A stretch of DNA of 17,807 nt. Origin: Maricaulis sp. GTDB lineage: Bacteria; Pseudomonadota; Alphaproteobacteria; Caulobacterales; Maricaulaceae. Below the pieces are notes generated by a model. It was not told the DNA's origin and did no database searches. It saw only the letters and a program-made list of their open reading frames with translations. A program made the position numbers and the translations under genes. Below are positions 1 through 7,106 of the stretch, piece after piece (the stretch's first letter is position 1; each line of letters opens with the position of its first letter). Location: the NCBI GenBank assembly GCA_002694345.1, contig NZLV01000116.1, forward strand, positions 1-17,807, written 5' to 3'.

Positions 1-290
1 GCTACGCCGAGATCATCGAGGTCTTCAATATCACCAAGGTCGGCAAGGTCGGCGGTTGCCGCGTGACCGAAGGCGTGGTGAAGCGCGGCTGTGGCGTGCG
101 TCTGCTGCGCGACGACACGGTGATCCACGAAGGCAAGCTGAAGACGCTGAAGCGCTTCAAGGATGAAGTCTCGGAAGTGAAATCCGGGACCGAGTGCGGC
201 ATGGCCTTCGAGCACTACGAAGACATCCAGCCGGGCGACCAGATCGAATGTTTCCAGGTCGTCGAAGTGGCTCGGAAGCTGGAAGACTGA
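1..290 (+). CDS. infB: Translation initiation factor IF-2, C-terminal fragment
   Basis: This is the last 95 residues of IF-2, the GTPase that delivers initiator fMet-tRNA to the ribosome; the gene begins outside the window and is read from base 3. The fragment covers the end of the C-terminal beta-barrel domain that binds fMet-tRNA. Recognisable family features include GCRVTEGVVKRG, a LLRDDTVIHEGKL stretch, RFKDEVSEVKSGTECG and GDQIECFQVVEV close to the stop codon. The G domain is not in view. A hairpin with a 9-bp perfect stem follows 30 nt after the stop. Downstream come rbfA, truB, rpsO and pnp, the usual order after infB, but two extra genes lie between infB and rbfA. Confidence 0.97.
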   Translation, partial: YAEIIEVFNITKVGKVGGCRVTEGVVKRGCGVRLLRDDTVIHEGKLKTLKRFKDEVSEVKSGTECGMAFEHYEDIQPGDQIECFQVVEVARKLED

Positions 291-320
291 ATTTCAGCGA
301 AACGCGTACAAGATTGAAGC

Positions 321-344
321 AAGGGCGGCCAATGAGCCGCCCTT
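321..344 (+). terminator. Hairpin downstream of infB, probable terminator
   Basis: A perfect 9-bp stem (AAGGGCGGC at 321-329 pairing with GCCGCCCTT at 336-344) encloses a 6-nt loop, 30 nt after the infB stop. The run of T afterwards is poor (TGTCATGTTT), so it may terminate weakly or act as an mRNA 3' end or attenuator. Confidence 0.6.
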
Positions 345-374
345 GTCATGTTTGGCTCCGGGGGGGCGCTTAAA

Positions 375-923
375 ATGGATCCGCAGCGTTTCACATTCCA
401 GGTCGATCATGCCCTGCAAGCCCGGATGAACCGGCGTTTGCGCGGAATCCTTTGGCCGTTCTGGCCGCGACTGGCGAATTACATGGCTATGAGTGCCTAT
501 GCCGTGCTGACCATTTTCGGGTTGACGATCGGCACGGGTTTGATCGTGTGGTTCTGGGACCTGGGTTTCTGGTCACAAACACTACCTTTTTTTGCTCTGA
601 TCGCAGGAAGCGCGCTCTTCATGCTGACTTGGGGGCGTGTCTGCCGTCCCTTGAGCCGCCGGCTTGCCACTCAGCCATTGTCTGTGGAGGCGAGCATCGA
701 GTTTCAGGTTTCGGATTCTGGTCTTGTCTGGGAGACGCAGCATTCGCGTCTCGACCTGAATTGGGCGGGCGTTCTCATGATCAGCGACGCGCCGGAGGGC
801 GTTGTTTTCGTCATGGGGGTTCAGGCGCTGTTTATCCCGGCCGCCTGTTTCGAGAGCCGCCAAGCCCGTACTGCTTTTGTTGCTCAATGCCGGACCTGTC
901 TGGGCGCAGCCGAGCGCGCTTAG
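375..923 (+). CDS. YcxB-like membrane protein
   Basis: A 182-residue protein with the layout of YcxB-like proteins. It has a short cytoplasmic N-terminus, a hairpin of two hydrophobic helices at about residues 37-60 and 68-87, then a soluble beta-rich tail. The tail contains the family's W-x-x-V...IPxxxF pattern (LDLNWAGVLMI, then FIPAACF near residues 153-159). The role of YcxB proteins is not established. I chose the ATG at 375 over the in-frame ATG at 348 because 348 lies just past the infB hairpin, the first residues from 348 are not family-like, and GGGGGG sits 8 nt upstream of 375. Its end overlaps the end of the opposite-strand SnoaL gene by 3 nt. It interrupts the infB-rbfA order and is probably transcribed by infB read-through or a local promoter. 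Confidence 0.65.
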   Translation: MDPQRFTFQVDHALQARMNRRLRGILWPFWPRLANYMAMSAYAVLTIFGLTIGTGLIVWFWDLGFWSQTLPFFALIAGSALFMLTWGRVCRPLSRRLATQPLSVEASIEFQVSDSGLVWETQHSRLDLNWAGVLMISDAPEGVVFVMGVQALFIPAACFESRQARTAFVAQCRTCLGAAERA

Positions 924-1396
924 TCCGGAGGACTTTGTTCGACCGGGTTGAGCCTCTGCATTCCGGCATAGTCGGTATAGTCCCGGTGTTCGCTCACCTG
1001 GCCATCCTCGACCGTGATGATGGTGATGATCGGGAACCGGTAGGTCACGGGTCCGTTCGCCGTGGCGTAGACGACATCGGACACCCCGTCATAAATGACC
1101 TGTCCGGAGGCCTCGAATGAACGGTCCAATGAATAGGTCATCCGGGCGACGCCCCAACCCTGCAGGCCGGCAATGATGGCATCGGGACCTTCCCAGCGAA
1201 TGGGTGGGGTGATCGGCGCGACATCATTAGATGTCGGGTCCACAAACAGCGCGTCATCGCTGTATAGCGTTTCCAGTACCTCGAAGTTCTGGGCCTGATA
1301 GGCCTGCATATAGGTTTCGGCGACCTGACGGGTCTGGCTTGGTGCTTCCGTGATGCCGGACTGGGTCAGGATCAGTGCCATCAGAATACCGGTCAT
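920..1396 (-). CDS. SnoaL/NTF2-like protein with probable signal peptide
   Basis: A 158-residue protein of the SnoaL/NTF2-like alpha+beta barrel superfamily. Visible signs are an N-terminal helix pair beginning VAETYMQAYQAQNFEVLETLYSDDALFVDP, a central GPDAIIAGLQ segment, and a C-terminal sheet ending in a VEDGQVSEHRDYTDYAGM pattern typical of SnoaL-like polyketide cyclase and limonene-epoxide-hydrolase-like folds. The first 18 residues are hydrophobic (MTGILMALILTQSGITEA) and could be a signal peptide, but they lack an early positive charge, so export is uncertain. The start is supported by an AGGGGAG Shine-Dalgarno 6 nt upstream. Substrate and reaction cannot be named from sequence. It converges on the YcxB-like gene with a 3-4 nt overlap of stop codons and is divergent from rbfA. 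Confidence 0.7.
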   Translation of the reverse strand: MTGILMALILTQSGITEAPSQTRQVAETYMQAYQAQNFEVLETLYSDDALFVDPTSNDVAPITPPIRWEGPDAIIAGLQGWGVARMTYSLDRSFEASGQVIYDGVSDVVYATANGPVTYRFPIITIITVEDGQVSEHRDYTDYAGMQRLNPVEQSPPD

Positions 1397-1472
1397 GGTC
1401 TTCTCCCCTCAATCACGTCAGGATAGGGCCAAGGGGTGCGGCAAGGCACTTCACGCTTGCGCGAGGCAGGCC

Positions 1473-1501
1473 TTGCCATTGTCTGTCCACAGGCGTACAC
1501 C
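1473..1501 (+). promoter_or_regulatory. Candidate promoter for rbfA
   Basis: TTGCCA at 1473-1478 and TACACC at 1496-1501 are 17 nt apart, a 5/6 match to the -35 consensus and 3/6 to the -10. It lies 34 nt upstream of the rbfA start. A local promoter is expected because an opposite-strand gene separates rbfA from infB. The match is weak and was found by eye. Confidence 0.3.
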
Positions 1502-1534
1502 CCCGCGCCCTGTCCTGTAGTCCCGGAGACCGTC

Positions 1535-1945
1535 ATGGCCCGCCGTCAGAAATCCGCATCCGCCAAAGGCCCTTCCCAGCGTCAATTGCGCGCCGGCGAG
1601 CTGGTCCGTCATGCCCTGGTGGATATTCTTGCGCGCGAGGAAATGCGGGATCCGGACCTTGATGGTGTCCTTATCTCCGTGACGGAAGTCCGCCCCAGCC
1701 CCGATCTGCGCCAAGCCAAAGTTTATGTGGCCCCGCTGGGCAAGGGCGATCAGGCCAAGGTGGCCGCTGCCTTGAACCGGGCGTCCAGCTTCCTGCGCGG
1801 CCGTCTGGGCCGGGAAATCGACATGAAGTTCACGCCTGAGCTGCACTTCCATCCGGACAATAGTTTCGACACGGCCAGCCATGTCGATGCTCTCCTCCGC
1901 CGCCCCCAGGTCCAGCGCGACCTGGATCACGACGAAGAGGAATAG
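1535..1945 (+). CDS. rbfA: Ribosome-binding factor A
   Basis: RbfA is a small KH-fold protein that binds the pre-30S subunit, helps mature the 5' end of 16S rRNA, and is needed at low temperature. The 136 residues are the usual length. Visible family features are the N-terminal RQLRAGELVRHALVDIL helix, the PDLDGVLISVTEVRPSPDLRQAKVYV strand-helix region holding the diagnostic V-S-D/P-L-A/R-Q-A-K-V-Y-V pattern, FLRGRLG, and the TPELHFHPDNS core near the C-terminus. The tail is acidic. I chose the ATG at 1535 because GGAG lies 7 nt upstream and translation from there begins with the conserved basic N-terminus. The in-frame upstream ATG at 1436 would add 33 residues without family character. It converges on the beta-lactamase-family gene, 6 nt apart. 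Confidence 0.95.
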   Translation: MARRQKSASAKGPSQRQLRAGELVRHALVDILAREEMRDPDLDGVLISVTEVRPSPDLRQAKVYVAPLGKGDQAKVAAALNRASSFLRGRLGREIDMKFTPELHFHPDNSFDTASHVDALLRRPQVQRDLDHDEEE

Positions 1946-1951
1946 GCAGCG

Positions 1952-3265
1952 CTAGTTGGCTGTATCGACAGCGACGGGCGGTAAATCGGAGCGTTCAAGC
2001 AGGATGGGCCGCGCTGTGCTGTCAGTGATGCGGTGCCCGGTGATCCGGATGACGCGCCCGGCCTCATCCCGTTCCAGCTGGAGTTCAGCCCCGATCCGGC
2101 GCCAGAACAGGCGATCCGGCCCGATCGGGGTGAGATAGTCCTGCCGGCCCGACTGTGGCAGCCGGATATCAAGCCCCCCTTCGGCCTGAACCAGTTCGAC
2201 AGGACCCAGAATGGCGCTTTCATAAGTGCCGACCGCCTGCAGCAAGGCCGGGTCGAGGGCGGCGGTGGCTGGCCGGACCGGCAGGCTGGCCGCCCGGTTG
2301 AAGGCCAGGTCCAGGATCAATTCGTCCAGGGCTTCGGCGGGGTAGGCGTCGATATTCACCGCATAGGCCACGACAAGTTCAGTCGGCGACAGGGCCAGGA
2401 TACCGGTGCGATAGCCCGGCTGAGCCGAGGACAGGGAATAGATGGCGAAACCGTCGCGCAGGCGCACCTGCCAACCGGCTTCCATTTGTCCGTCCGGCCG
2501 GAACAGGTCGATCCGTCGTTGCAGGACAGCCTGGCCCAGTCTCACCAGGTCCGGTGCCGTGGTGTAGAGTCCGTCATGACCTGTCAGGATTACCGGGTCG
2601 GGCGTTTGGCGGAGGTCGAGTGGTCGCGGACCCGGCTCGTAGCCTGTTGCCAGGGCCGGCAAGTCGGGGTGCCGGTCGAGAAGCAGGCTGTCGTCCAGGT
2701 TCAGCGGTCCCAGAAAACGGGATGCGACCAGAGTTTCGAACCGCGCATTCCGGGCGATCTCGATAACCCGGGCCAGCGCGGCATCATCCAGGGCCATGGC
2801 GTTGGCCGATGCGGCCTCTGGCGGAACCCATGCGGTGCGGCTTGCGGCGACCGGGGCGATGCGGCCGGTCCGGTTGACCAGGTCTGCCACCGTCAGGCTG
2901 CCGGCGCCGGCCAGGTCAGGGAGATAGCGGTCGAGCGGGTCTCCCAGGCGCAGAAGGTCCGCCTCCAGCATCCGGTCGGCCATGGCCCGGGTCAGGGTCC
3001 GCGTCATTGACCCCGCCGGAAACCGGGTCCGGTCGGAGAAGCGCGCCCCGCTCTCCCAGTCCGCATAACCCAGGCTGATGACCCGTATCGGGCCGTCGCC
3101 CGTGCGAAACGCGATTACGCCTGACAGGTCGCGGGCTTCGACCAAGGGCGCCAGGCTGAATTCCAGGCGCGCTTCGAGTGTGGCTGCATCGACCTGGGCT
3201 TGCGCGGGAACGGAGGTGGAGCACCAGGAAAGGGCCAAAACGGTAAGGGCGGCGAGACAACGCAT
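1952..3265 (-). CDS. Exported beta-lactamase-family protein, catalytically degenerate
   Basis: A 437-residue protein resembling class C beta-lactamase/DD-peptidase-like serine hydrolases. A signal peptide is clear (MRCLAALTVLALSW..., probable cleavage after AQA near residue 23), suggesting a periplasmic protein. The fold is recognisable from the LSGVIAFRTGDGPI strand region, SLGYADWESGARFSDRTRFPAGS, DRYLPDL, a LTVADLVNRTG segment equivalent to LLTHTSG, GHDGLYTTAPDLVRL, and a C-terminal lipocalin-like extension. The catalytic motifs are altered. The SxxK motif reads S86-M-T-R89, so the general-base lysine is arginine. No YxN motif is present where it should be, and no HxG/KTG motif precedes PGYRTGILAL. 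It is therefore probably a binding or structural pseudoenzyme, or a decaying gene with an intact frame. No good Shine-Dalgarno precedes the start; the signal peptide fixes it. It sits unexpectedly between rbfA and truB on the other strand. Confidence 0.75.
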   Translation of the reverse strand: MRCLAALTVLALSWCSTSVPAQAQVDAATLEARLEFSLAPLVEARDLSGVIAFRTGDGPIRVISLGYADWESGARFSDRTRFPAGSMTRTLTRAMADRMLEADLLRLGDPLDRYLPDLAGAGSLTVADLVNRTGRIAPVAASRTAWVPPEAASANAMALDDAALARVIEIARNARFETLVASRFLGPLNLDDSLLLDRHPDLPALATGYEPGPRPLDLRQTPDPVILTGHDGLYTTAPDLVRLGQAVLQRRIDLFRPDGQMEAGWQVRLRDGFAIYSLSSAQPGYRTGILALSPTELVVAYAVNIDAYPAEALDELILDLAFNRAASLPVRPATAALDPALLQAVGTYESAILGPVELVQAEGGLDIRLPQSGRQDYLTPIGPDRLFWRRIGAELQLERDEAGRVIRITGHRITDSTARPILLERSDLPPVAVDTAN

Positions 3266-3369
3266 GGACGGGAACCGGTCAGGGTGGAGGGGTCGGAAAC
3301 AAGACTAGGCCATTCCCTAGACTGCTTCGAGCCGGGGTGCCTGAAAATTTCCATGAAACAGGCCGGGCC

Positions 3370-3398
3370 TTGCGGTGGGCCGACCGGTGGTCTATCAG
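3370..3398 (+). promoter_or_regulatory. Candidate promoter for truB
   Basis: TTGCGG at 3370-3375 and TATCAG at 3393-3398 are separated by 17 nt, 52 nt upstream of the truB start. truB needs a local promoter because the gene immediately upstream is on the opposite strand. The -10 matches 4/6 and the -35 only 3/6, so this is a weak call. Confidence 0.28.
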
Positions 3399-3450
3399 CG
3401 CGCCCTTTCGCGACCGGGTCCGATCCCCGGCGAGAGACGAGGAGACTGAA

Positions 3451-4407
3451 ATGGGCCGTCGCAAGAAGGGTGAGGATATCCATGGCTGGATCATCCTCGA
3501 CAAGCCGCTCGACATGACATCCACCCAGGCCGTGTCCGCCGTGCGCCGGATCTTCAATGCACGCAAGGCCGGACATGCGGGCACGTTGGACCCGCTGGCC
3601 TCGGGCATCCTGCCGATTGCCCTGGGTGAAGCGACCAAGACGGTGCCCTTTGCCATGGATGACGACAAGGTCTACCGCTTCACGGTGAAATGGGGCCAGC
3701 GCACCGACACGCTGGATACCGAGGGCGAGATTGTCGCGACCTCGGATGTGCGTCCGGACCGCGCGGCGATCGAGGCGGCACTCGGCGCGTTCATCGGCGA
3801 GATCCAGCAGGTGCCGCCAGCCTATTCCGCGATCAAGGTCGATGGGGAGCGGGCCTATGACCTCGCCCGGGACGGAGAGGAATTCGAGCTGCAGGCCCGG
3901 ACCGTCCAGATCGATGATCTGCGTCTTCTCGACTGTCCGACCGCGGACATGGCCGTGCTGGAAATGCAGTGCGGCAAGGGGACCTATGTCCGCTCTCTGG
4001 CGCGGGATCTGGCCCAAGCTCTTGGCACGGAAGGTCATGTTGCCGCCTTGCGCCGGATCCGCGTGGGTGGGTTCGCGGAAGCGGAATCCACAAGACTGGA
4101 CGAGTTGAAAGAAATGGCCCATAAGGGCGCCGCTTCGGAAGCTCTGCTCCCGGTTCAGACCGCGCTGGACGACATCCCGGCACTGGCCATTACCGATGAG
4201 GAAGCCTTCCAATTGAAGCAAGGACGACCGATCGTCCTGCTCCCGCGTCAGGCGCAAGAGCTGAAATCGCAGCGACGTCCGCTTTTCATAGCGGATCGGG
4301 ACTGCAGTTTTTCTGCTCTGGCGGTTTGCAAGGACACGGCAGTCGCGATCGGTGACGCCCGGGCCGGGCGCTTCCAGCCTTGGCGTGTTTTCAACCTGAC
4401 CCCGTAA
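3451..4407 (+). CDS. truB: tRNA pseudouridine(55) synthase TruB
   Basis: TruB converts uridine 55 in the T-loop of tRNAs to pseudouridine. The 318-residue protein has the N-terminal HGWIILDKPLDMTSTQAV motif, the catalytic GHAGTLDPLASG segment with the nucleophilic aspartate at residue 47, the VPPAYSAIKVDGERAYDLAR motif that contacts the T-loop, and the GKGTYVRSLARDL motif starting at residue 175. A C-terminal RNA-binding extension follows. I chose the ATG at 3451 because GAGGAG lies 8 nt upstream and HGWI follows after ten residues as in homologues. The in-frame ATG at 3337 would add 38 residues unlike the family. It is followed 30 nt later by rpsO, so the pair is probably co-transcribed. Confidence 0.96.
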   Translation: MGRRKKGEDIHGWIILDKPLDMTSTQAVSAVRRIFNARKAGHAGTLDPLASGILPIALGEATKTVPFAMDDDKVYRFTVKWGQRTDTLDTEGEIVATSDVRPDRAAIEAALGAFIGEIQQVPPAYSAIKVDGERAYDLARDGEEFELQARTVQIDDLRLLDCPTADMAVLEMQCGKGTYVRSLARDLAQALGTEGHVAALRRIRVGGFAEAESTRLDELKEMAHKGAASEALLPVQTALDDIPALAITDEEAFQLKQGRPIVLLPRQAQELKSQRRPLFIADRDCSFSALAVCKDTAVAIGDARAGRFQPWRVFNLTP

Positions 4408-4412
4408 CGGGG
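4400..4412 (+). other. Small hairpin with the truB stop codon as its loop
   Basis: CCCCG (4400-4404) and CGGGG (4408-4412) form a perfect 5-bp GC stem whose 3-nt loop is exactly the TAA stop of truB. It lies 25 nt before the rpsO start. No T run follows directly, so it is not a standard terminator. A role in truB/rpsO coupling or S15 control is possible but not shown. Confidence 0.35.
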
Positions 4413-4437
4413 CGACAAAGAGTTTTAGGAGAACACG

Positions 4438-4707
4438 ATGTCGGTTACGCAAGAGCGCAAATCCGCGCTGATCAAAGACAATGCTCGCGGCAAGACGGAT
4501 ACCGGCTCGCCGGAAGTCCAGGTGGCCATCCTGACCGAACGGATCGCCAACCTCACCGAGCACTTCAAGACCCACAAGAAGGACAACCACTCCCGTCGCG
4601 GCCTTCTTAAAATGGTTTCCCAGCGCCGCCGTCTTCTCGACTACCTCAAGAAGAAAGACGAGAGCCGTTACCAGGCTCTGATCGAGAAGCTCGGCCTGCG
4701 CCGCTAA
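4438..4707 (+). CDS. rpsO: 30S ribosomal protein S15
   Basis: S15 is a primary 16S rRNA-binding protein that nucleates the platform of the 30S subunit and contacts the 50S. The 89-residue length is exactly that of bacterial S15. The signature runs from TGSPEVQVAILTERI through LTEHFKTHKKDNHSRRGLL to MVSQRRRLLDYL, with the three-helix rRNA-binding surface rich in lysine and arginine. The start is preceded by TAGGAGAACACG, a strong Shine-Dalgarno. It lies between truB and pnp, as in most proteobacteria. In E. coli S15 represses its own translation through a structured leader; the leader here is only 30 nt from truB and shows no obvious pseudoknot by eye. Confidence 0.98.
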   Translation: MSVTQERKSALIKDNARGKTDTGSPEVQVAILTERIANLTEHFKTHKKDNHSRRGLLKMVSQRRRLLDYLKKKDESRYQALIEKLGLRR

Positions 4708-4736
4708 TCCGCGACGCTATCCGTACGAAAGACGAT

Positions 4737-6875
4737 ATGTTCGATATTCAAAAAGAAACGATTGAGTGGGCGGGTCGCCCGCTCACCATCGAAACCGGGC
4801 GGGTCGCCCGGCAAGCAGACGGCGCGGTCATGGTGACCTATGGCGAGACCACGGTTCTCGCCACCGCCGTTGGCGTCAAACAGGTCAAGGAGGGGGCAGA
4901 CTTCTTCCCCCTGACCGTCAACTACCAGGAAAAGACCTTTGCCGCTGGCAAGATCCCCGGTGGTTACTTCAAGCGCGAAGGCCGTCCGACGGAAAAAGAG
5001 ACGCTGACCTCGCGCCTCATCGACCGTCCGATCCGTCCGCTGTTCGCGCCGGGCTTCAAGAATGAAGTCCAGGTGATGATCACCGTCCTGTCCCACGACA
5101 TGGAAAACGACCCGGATGTGGTCGGCATGGTCGGCGCCTCTGCCGCCCTGGTCCTGTCCGGTCTGCCCTTCATGGGCCCGATCGGTGCGGCCCGCGTCGG
5201 CTATATCGATGGCGAATACGTCATCAACCCGGCCGTCGACGACATGGAAGACAGCGCACTGGATCTGGTTGTCGCCGGGACCACCGACGCTGTGATGATG
5301 GTTGAATCGGAAGCCAAGGAGCTGTCCGAGGAAGTCATGCTTGGTGCCGTCGTGGCAGGCCACGAGGCCTTCCAGCCGGTCATCGACATGATCATCAAGC
5401 TGGCCGAACGCGCCGCCAAGGAGCCGTGGGACTACACCCCGGCTGACTATTCGGCGGAAGAAGCCAAGGTTCGCGCGCTGGTCGAAGCCGACCTGGCCGC
5501 TGCCTACACCATCACCGACAAGACCGAGCGTTATGCCGCTGTCGGCGCTGCCAAGACCAAGGCTGTGGAAGCCCTGGCCCTGACGGAAGAGCGTCCGGAC
5601 GGCATTCCGGGCACGGTCCTGAAAGATGTGCTGAAATCGGTGGAAAGCTCCATCGTCCGCGGCGGCATCATCAAGACCGGTAAGCGCATTGATGGTCGTT
5701 CGCTGGATCAGGTCCGTCCGATCGTGTCGGAAGCCGGCATTCTGCCGCGCACGCACGGTTCGGCGCTGTTCACGCGTGGTGAAACCCAGGGCCTCGTTGT
5801 GGCTACGTTGGGCACCGGCGAAGACGAGCAGTTCATCGACGATCTGACCGGTACGTACAAAGAGAAGTTCCTGCTTCACTACAATTTCCCGCCGTATTCG
5901 GTCGGTGAGACGTCTTTCCGTCTCGCTCCGGGGCGCCGGGAAATCGGTCACGGCAAGCTGGCCTGGCGGGCTGTGCGCGCCGTGCTGCCGAAGCATGAAG
6001 ACTTCCCGTACACGATCCGCCTGGTGTCCGAGATCACCGAGTCCAACGGTTCGTCGTCCATGGCGACGGTCTGCGGTTCCTCGCTGGCCCTGATGGATGC
6101 CGGTGTGCCGATCACGCGTCCGGTGTCCGGCATCGCCATGGGTCTGATCAAGGACCCGGATGGTGTGGCTGTCCTGTCCGACATCCTGGGTGATGAGGAT
6201 CACCTCGGTGACATGGACTTCAAGGTGGCCGGTACGTCTGAAGGCGTGACGTCGCTGCAGATGGACATCAAGATCGCCGGTATCACCAAGGACATCATGG
6301 AGACGGCCCTGGAACAAGCCAAGGGCGGTCGCATGCATATTCTGGGCGAAATGGCCAAGGCTCTGGGCGAAGCCCGCACCGAGCTGGGCGAGTTCGCACC
6401 GCGCATTGAGACCATCCAGATCCCGACGGACAAGATCCGTGACGTGATCGGCTCCGGCGGCAAGGTGATCCGCGAGATCGTCGAAACCACCGGCGCCAAG
6501 GTTGATGTCAATGATGATGGCGTGATCAAGGTGTCGTCTTCTGACGCGGCTTCGATCAAGGCTGCGCTCGACTGGATCCACGGTCTGACGGCTGAGCCGG
6601 AAGAGGGCCAGATCTACAAGGGCAAGGTCGTCAAAGTCATGGACTTTGGTGCCTTCGTGAACTTCTTCGGCCCGAAGGACGGTCTCGTCCACGTGTCGCA
6701 GATGAAGAATGAGCGCGTGAAGCATCCGTCCGACGTCGTGGCCGAAGGCCAGGAAGTCTACGTGAAGCTCCTCGGCTTTGATGACCGCGGCAAGGTCCGC
6801 CTGTCGATGAAAGTCGTCGACCAGGAGACCGGTGAAGAGGTCACCAAGGAAGAGGCTGCCGAGCAGGCTGAATAA
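4737..6875 (+). CDS. pnp: Polyribonucleotide nucleotidyltransferase (PNPase)
   Basis: PNPase degrades RNA 3' to 5' by phosphorolysis and can add heteropolymeric tails; it is a trimer and in many bacteria part of the degradosome. The 712-residue protein has the full domain order. Two RNase PH-like cores are joined by an all-helical linker (about residues 215-310), and the second core holds the active site GDEDHLGDMDFKVAG with D486 and D492, the same numbers as in E. coli. A KH domain (about 555-615) carries the loop GSGG at 572-575, and an S1 domain (about 620-692) starts at YKGKVVKVMDFGAFV. The C-terminus ends soon after S1, without a long tail. The start is 29 nt after rpsO with only a weak Shine-Dalgarno (GAAAGACG). 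The gene ends the translation cluster at a strong terminator. Confidence 0.98.
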   Translation: MFDIQKETIEWAGRPLTIETGRVARQADGAVMVTYGETTVLATAVGVKQVKEGADFFPLTVNYQEKTFAAGKIPGGYFKREGRPTEKETLTSRLIDRPIRPLFAPGFKNEVQVMITVLSHDMENDPDVVGMVGASAALVLSGLPFMGPIGAARVGYIDGEYVINPAVDDMEDSALDLVVAGTTDAVMMVESEAKELSEEVMLGAVVAGHEAFQPVIDMIIKLAERAAKEPWDYTPADYSAEEAKVRALVEADLAAAYTITDKTERYAAVGAAKTKAVEALALTEERPDGIPGTVLKDVLKSVESSIVRGGIIKTGKRIDGRSLDQVRPIVSEAGILPRTHGSALFTRGETQGLVVATLGTGEDEQFIDDLTGTYKEKFLLHYNFPPYSVGETSFRLAPGRREIGHGKLAWRAVRAVLPKHEDFPYTIRLVSEITESNGSSSMATVCGSSLALMDAGVPITRPVSGIAMGLIKDPDGVAVLSDILGDEDHLGDMDFKVAGTSEGVTSLQMDIKIAGITKDIMETALEQAKGGRMHILGEMAKALGEARTELGEFAPRIETIQIPTDKIRDVIGSGGKVIREIVETTGAKVDVNDDGVIKVSSSDAASIKAALDWIHGLTAEPEEGQIYKGKVVKVMDFGAFVNFFGPKDGLVHVSQMKNERVKHPSDVVAEGQEVYVKLLGFDDRGKVRLSMKVVDQETGEEVTKEEAAEQAE

Positions 6876-6900
6876 GCCGGCCCACACGCCCGACATGAAG

Positions 6901-6931
6901 ACCCCCGCGGACCCTGTCCGCGGGGGTTTTT
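6901..6931 (+). terminator. Intrinsic terminator after pnp
   Basis: An 11-bp perfect stem (ACCCCCGCGGA at 6901-6911 with TCCGCGGGGGT at 6917-6927), a CCCTG loop, and five T's at 6927-6931, starting 25 nt after the pnp stop. This closes the infB-pnp cluster and insulates it from sucA. Confidence 0.92.
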
Positions 6932-7057
6932 CGTGGGAGATACGACCTTTGGGGGGCTTTTCGGAGGCTGAGGGCTCTGTCAGCATCTTGGCAGCAGACC
7001 CGTGCAAAACGGTACTGTGTCGTGGACATTCGGACTAGATGATTGCTTAACCCTCCT

Positions 7058-7071
7058 TGTGTAGCGACACA
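7058..7071 (+). promoter_or_regulatory. Short inverted repeat in the sucA leader
   Basis: TGTGT (7058-7062) and ACACA (7067-7071) flank AGCG, 35 nt before the sucA start. A second TGTGTCG at 7016-7022 is complementary to CGACACA at 7065-7071. It could be an operator or an alternative leader pairing. The repeat is short and may be chance. Confidence 0.2.
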
Positions 7072-7106
7072 TACAGACACACTCCTGACTCAGGCCACTC
7101 CCCCCA

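Noticed and set aside
452..1120. 222-codon frame overlapping the YcxB-like gene on the plus strand
   Set aside because: Its composition is Cys/Arg/His-rich and unlike a real protein. It overlaps two better-supported genes and has no ribosome-binding site.
2033..3010. 325-codon plus-strand frame opposite the beta-lactamase-family gene
   Set aside because: It is Gln/Gly/Arg-rich without domains. The opposite strand has a signal peptide and a recognisable fold.
3115..4590. 491-codon open frame antisense to truB and rpsO
   Set aside because: It is a shadow that overlaps two certain genes and the start of the beta-lactamase-family gene.
4704..7007. 767-codon open frame antisense to pnp
   Set aside because: It has the same cause, and its sequence is repetitive in D, H, R and G with no family features. 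It also crosses the pnp terminator.
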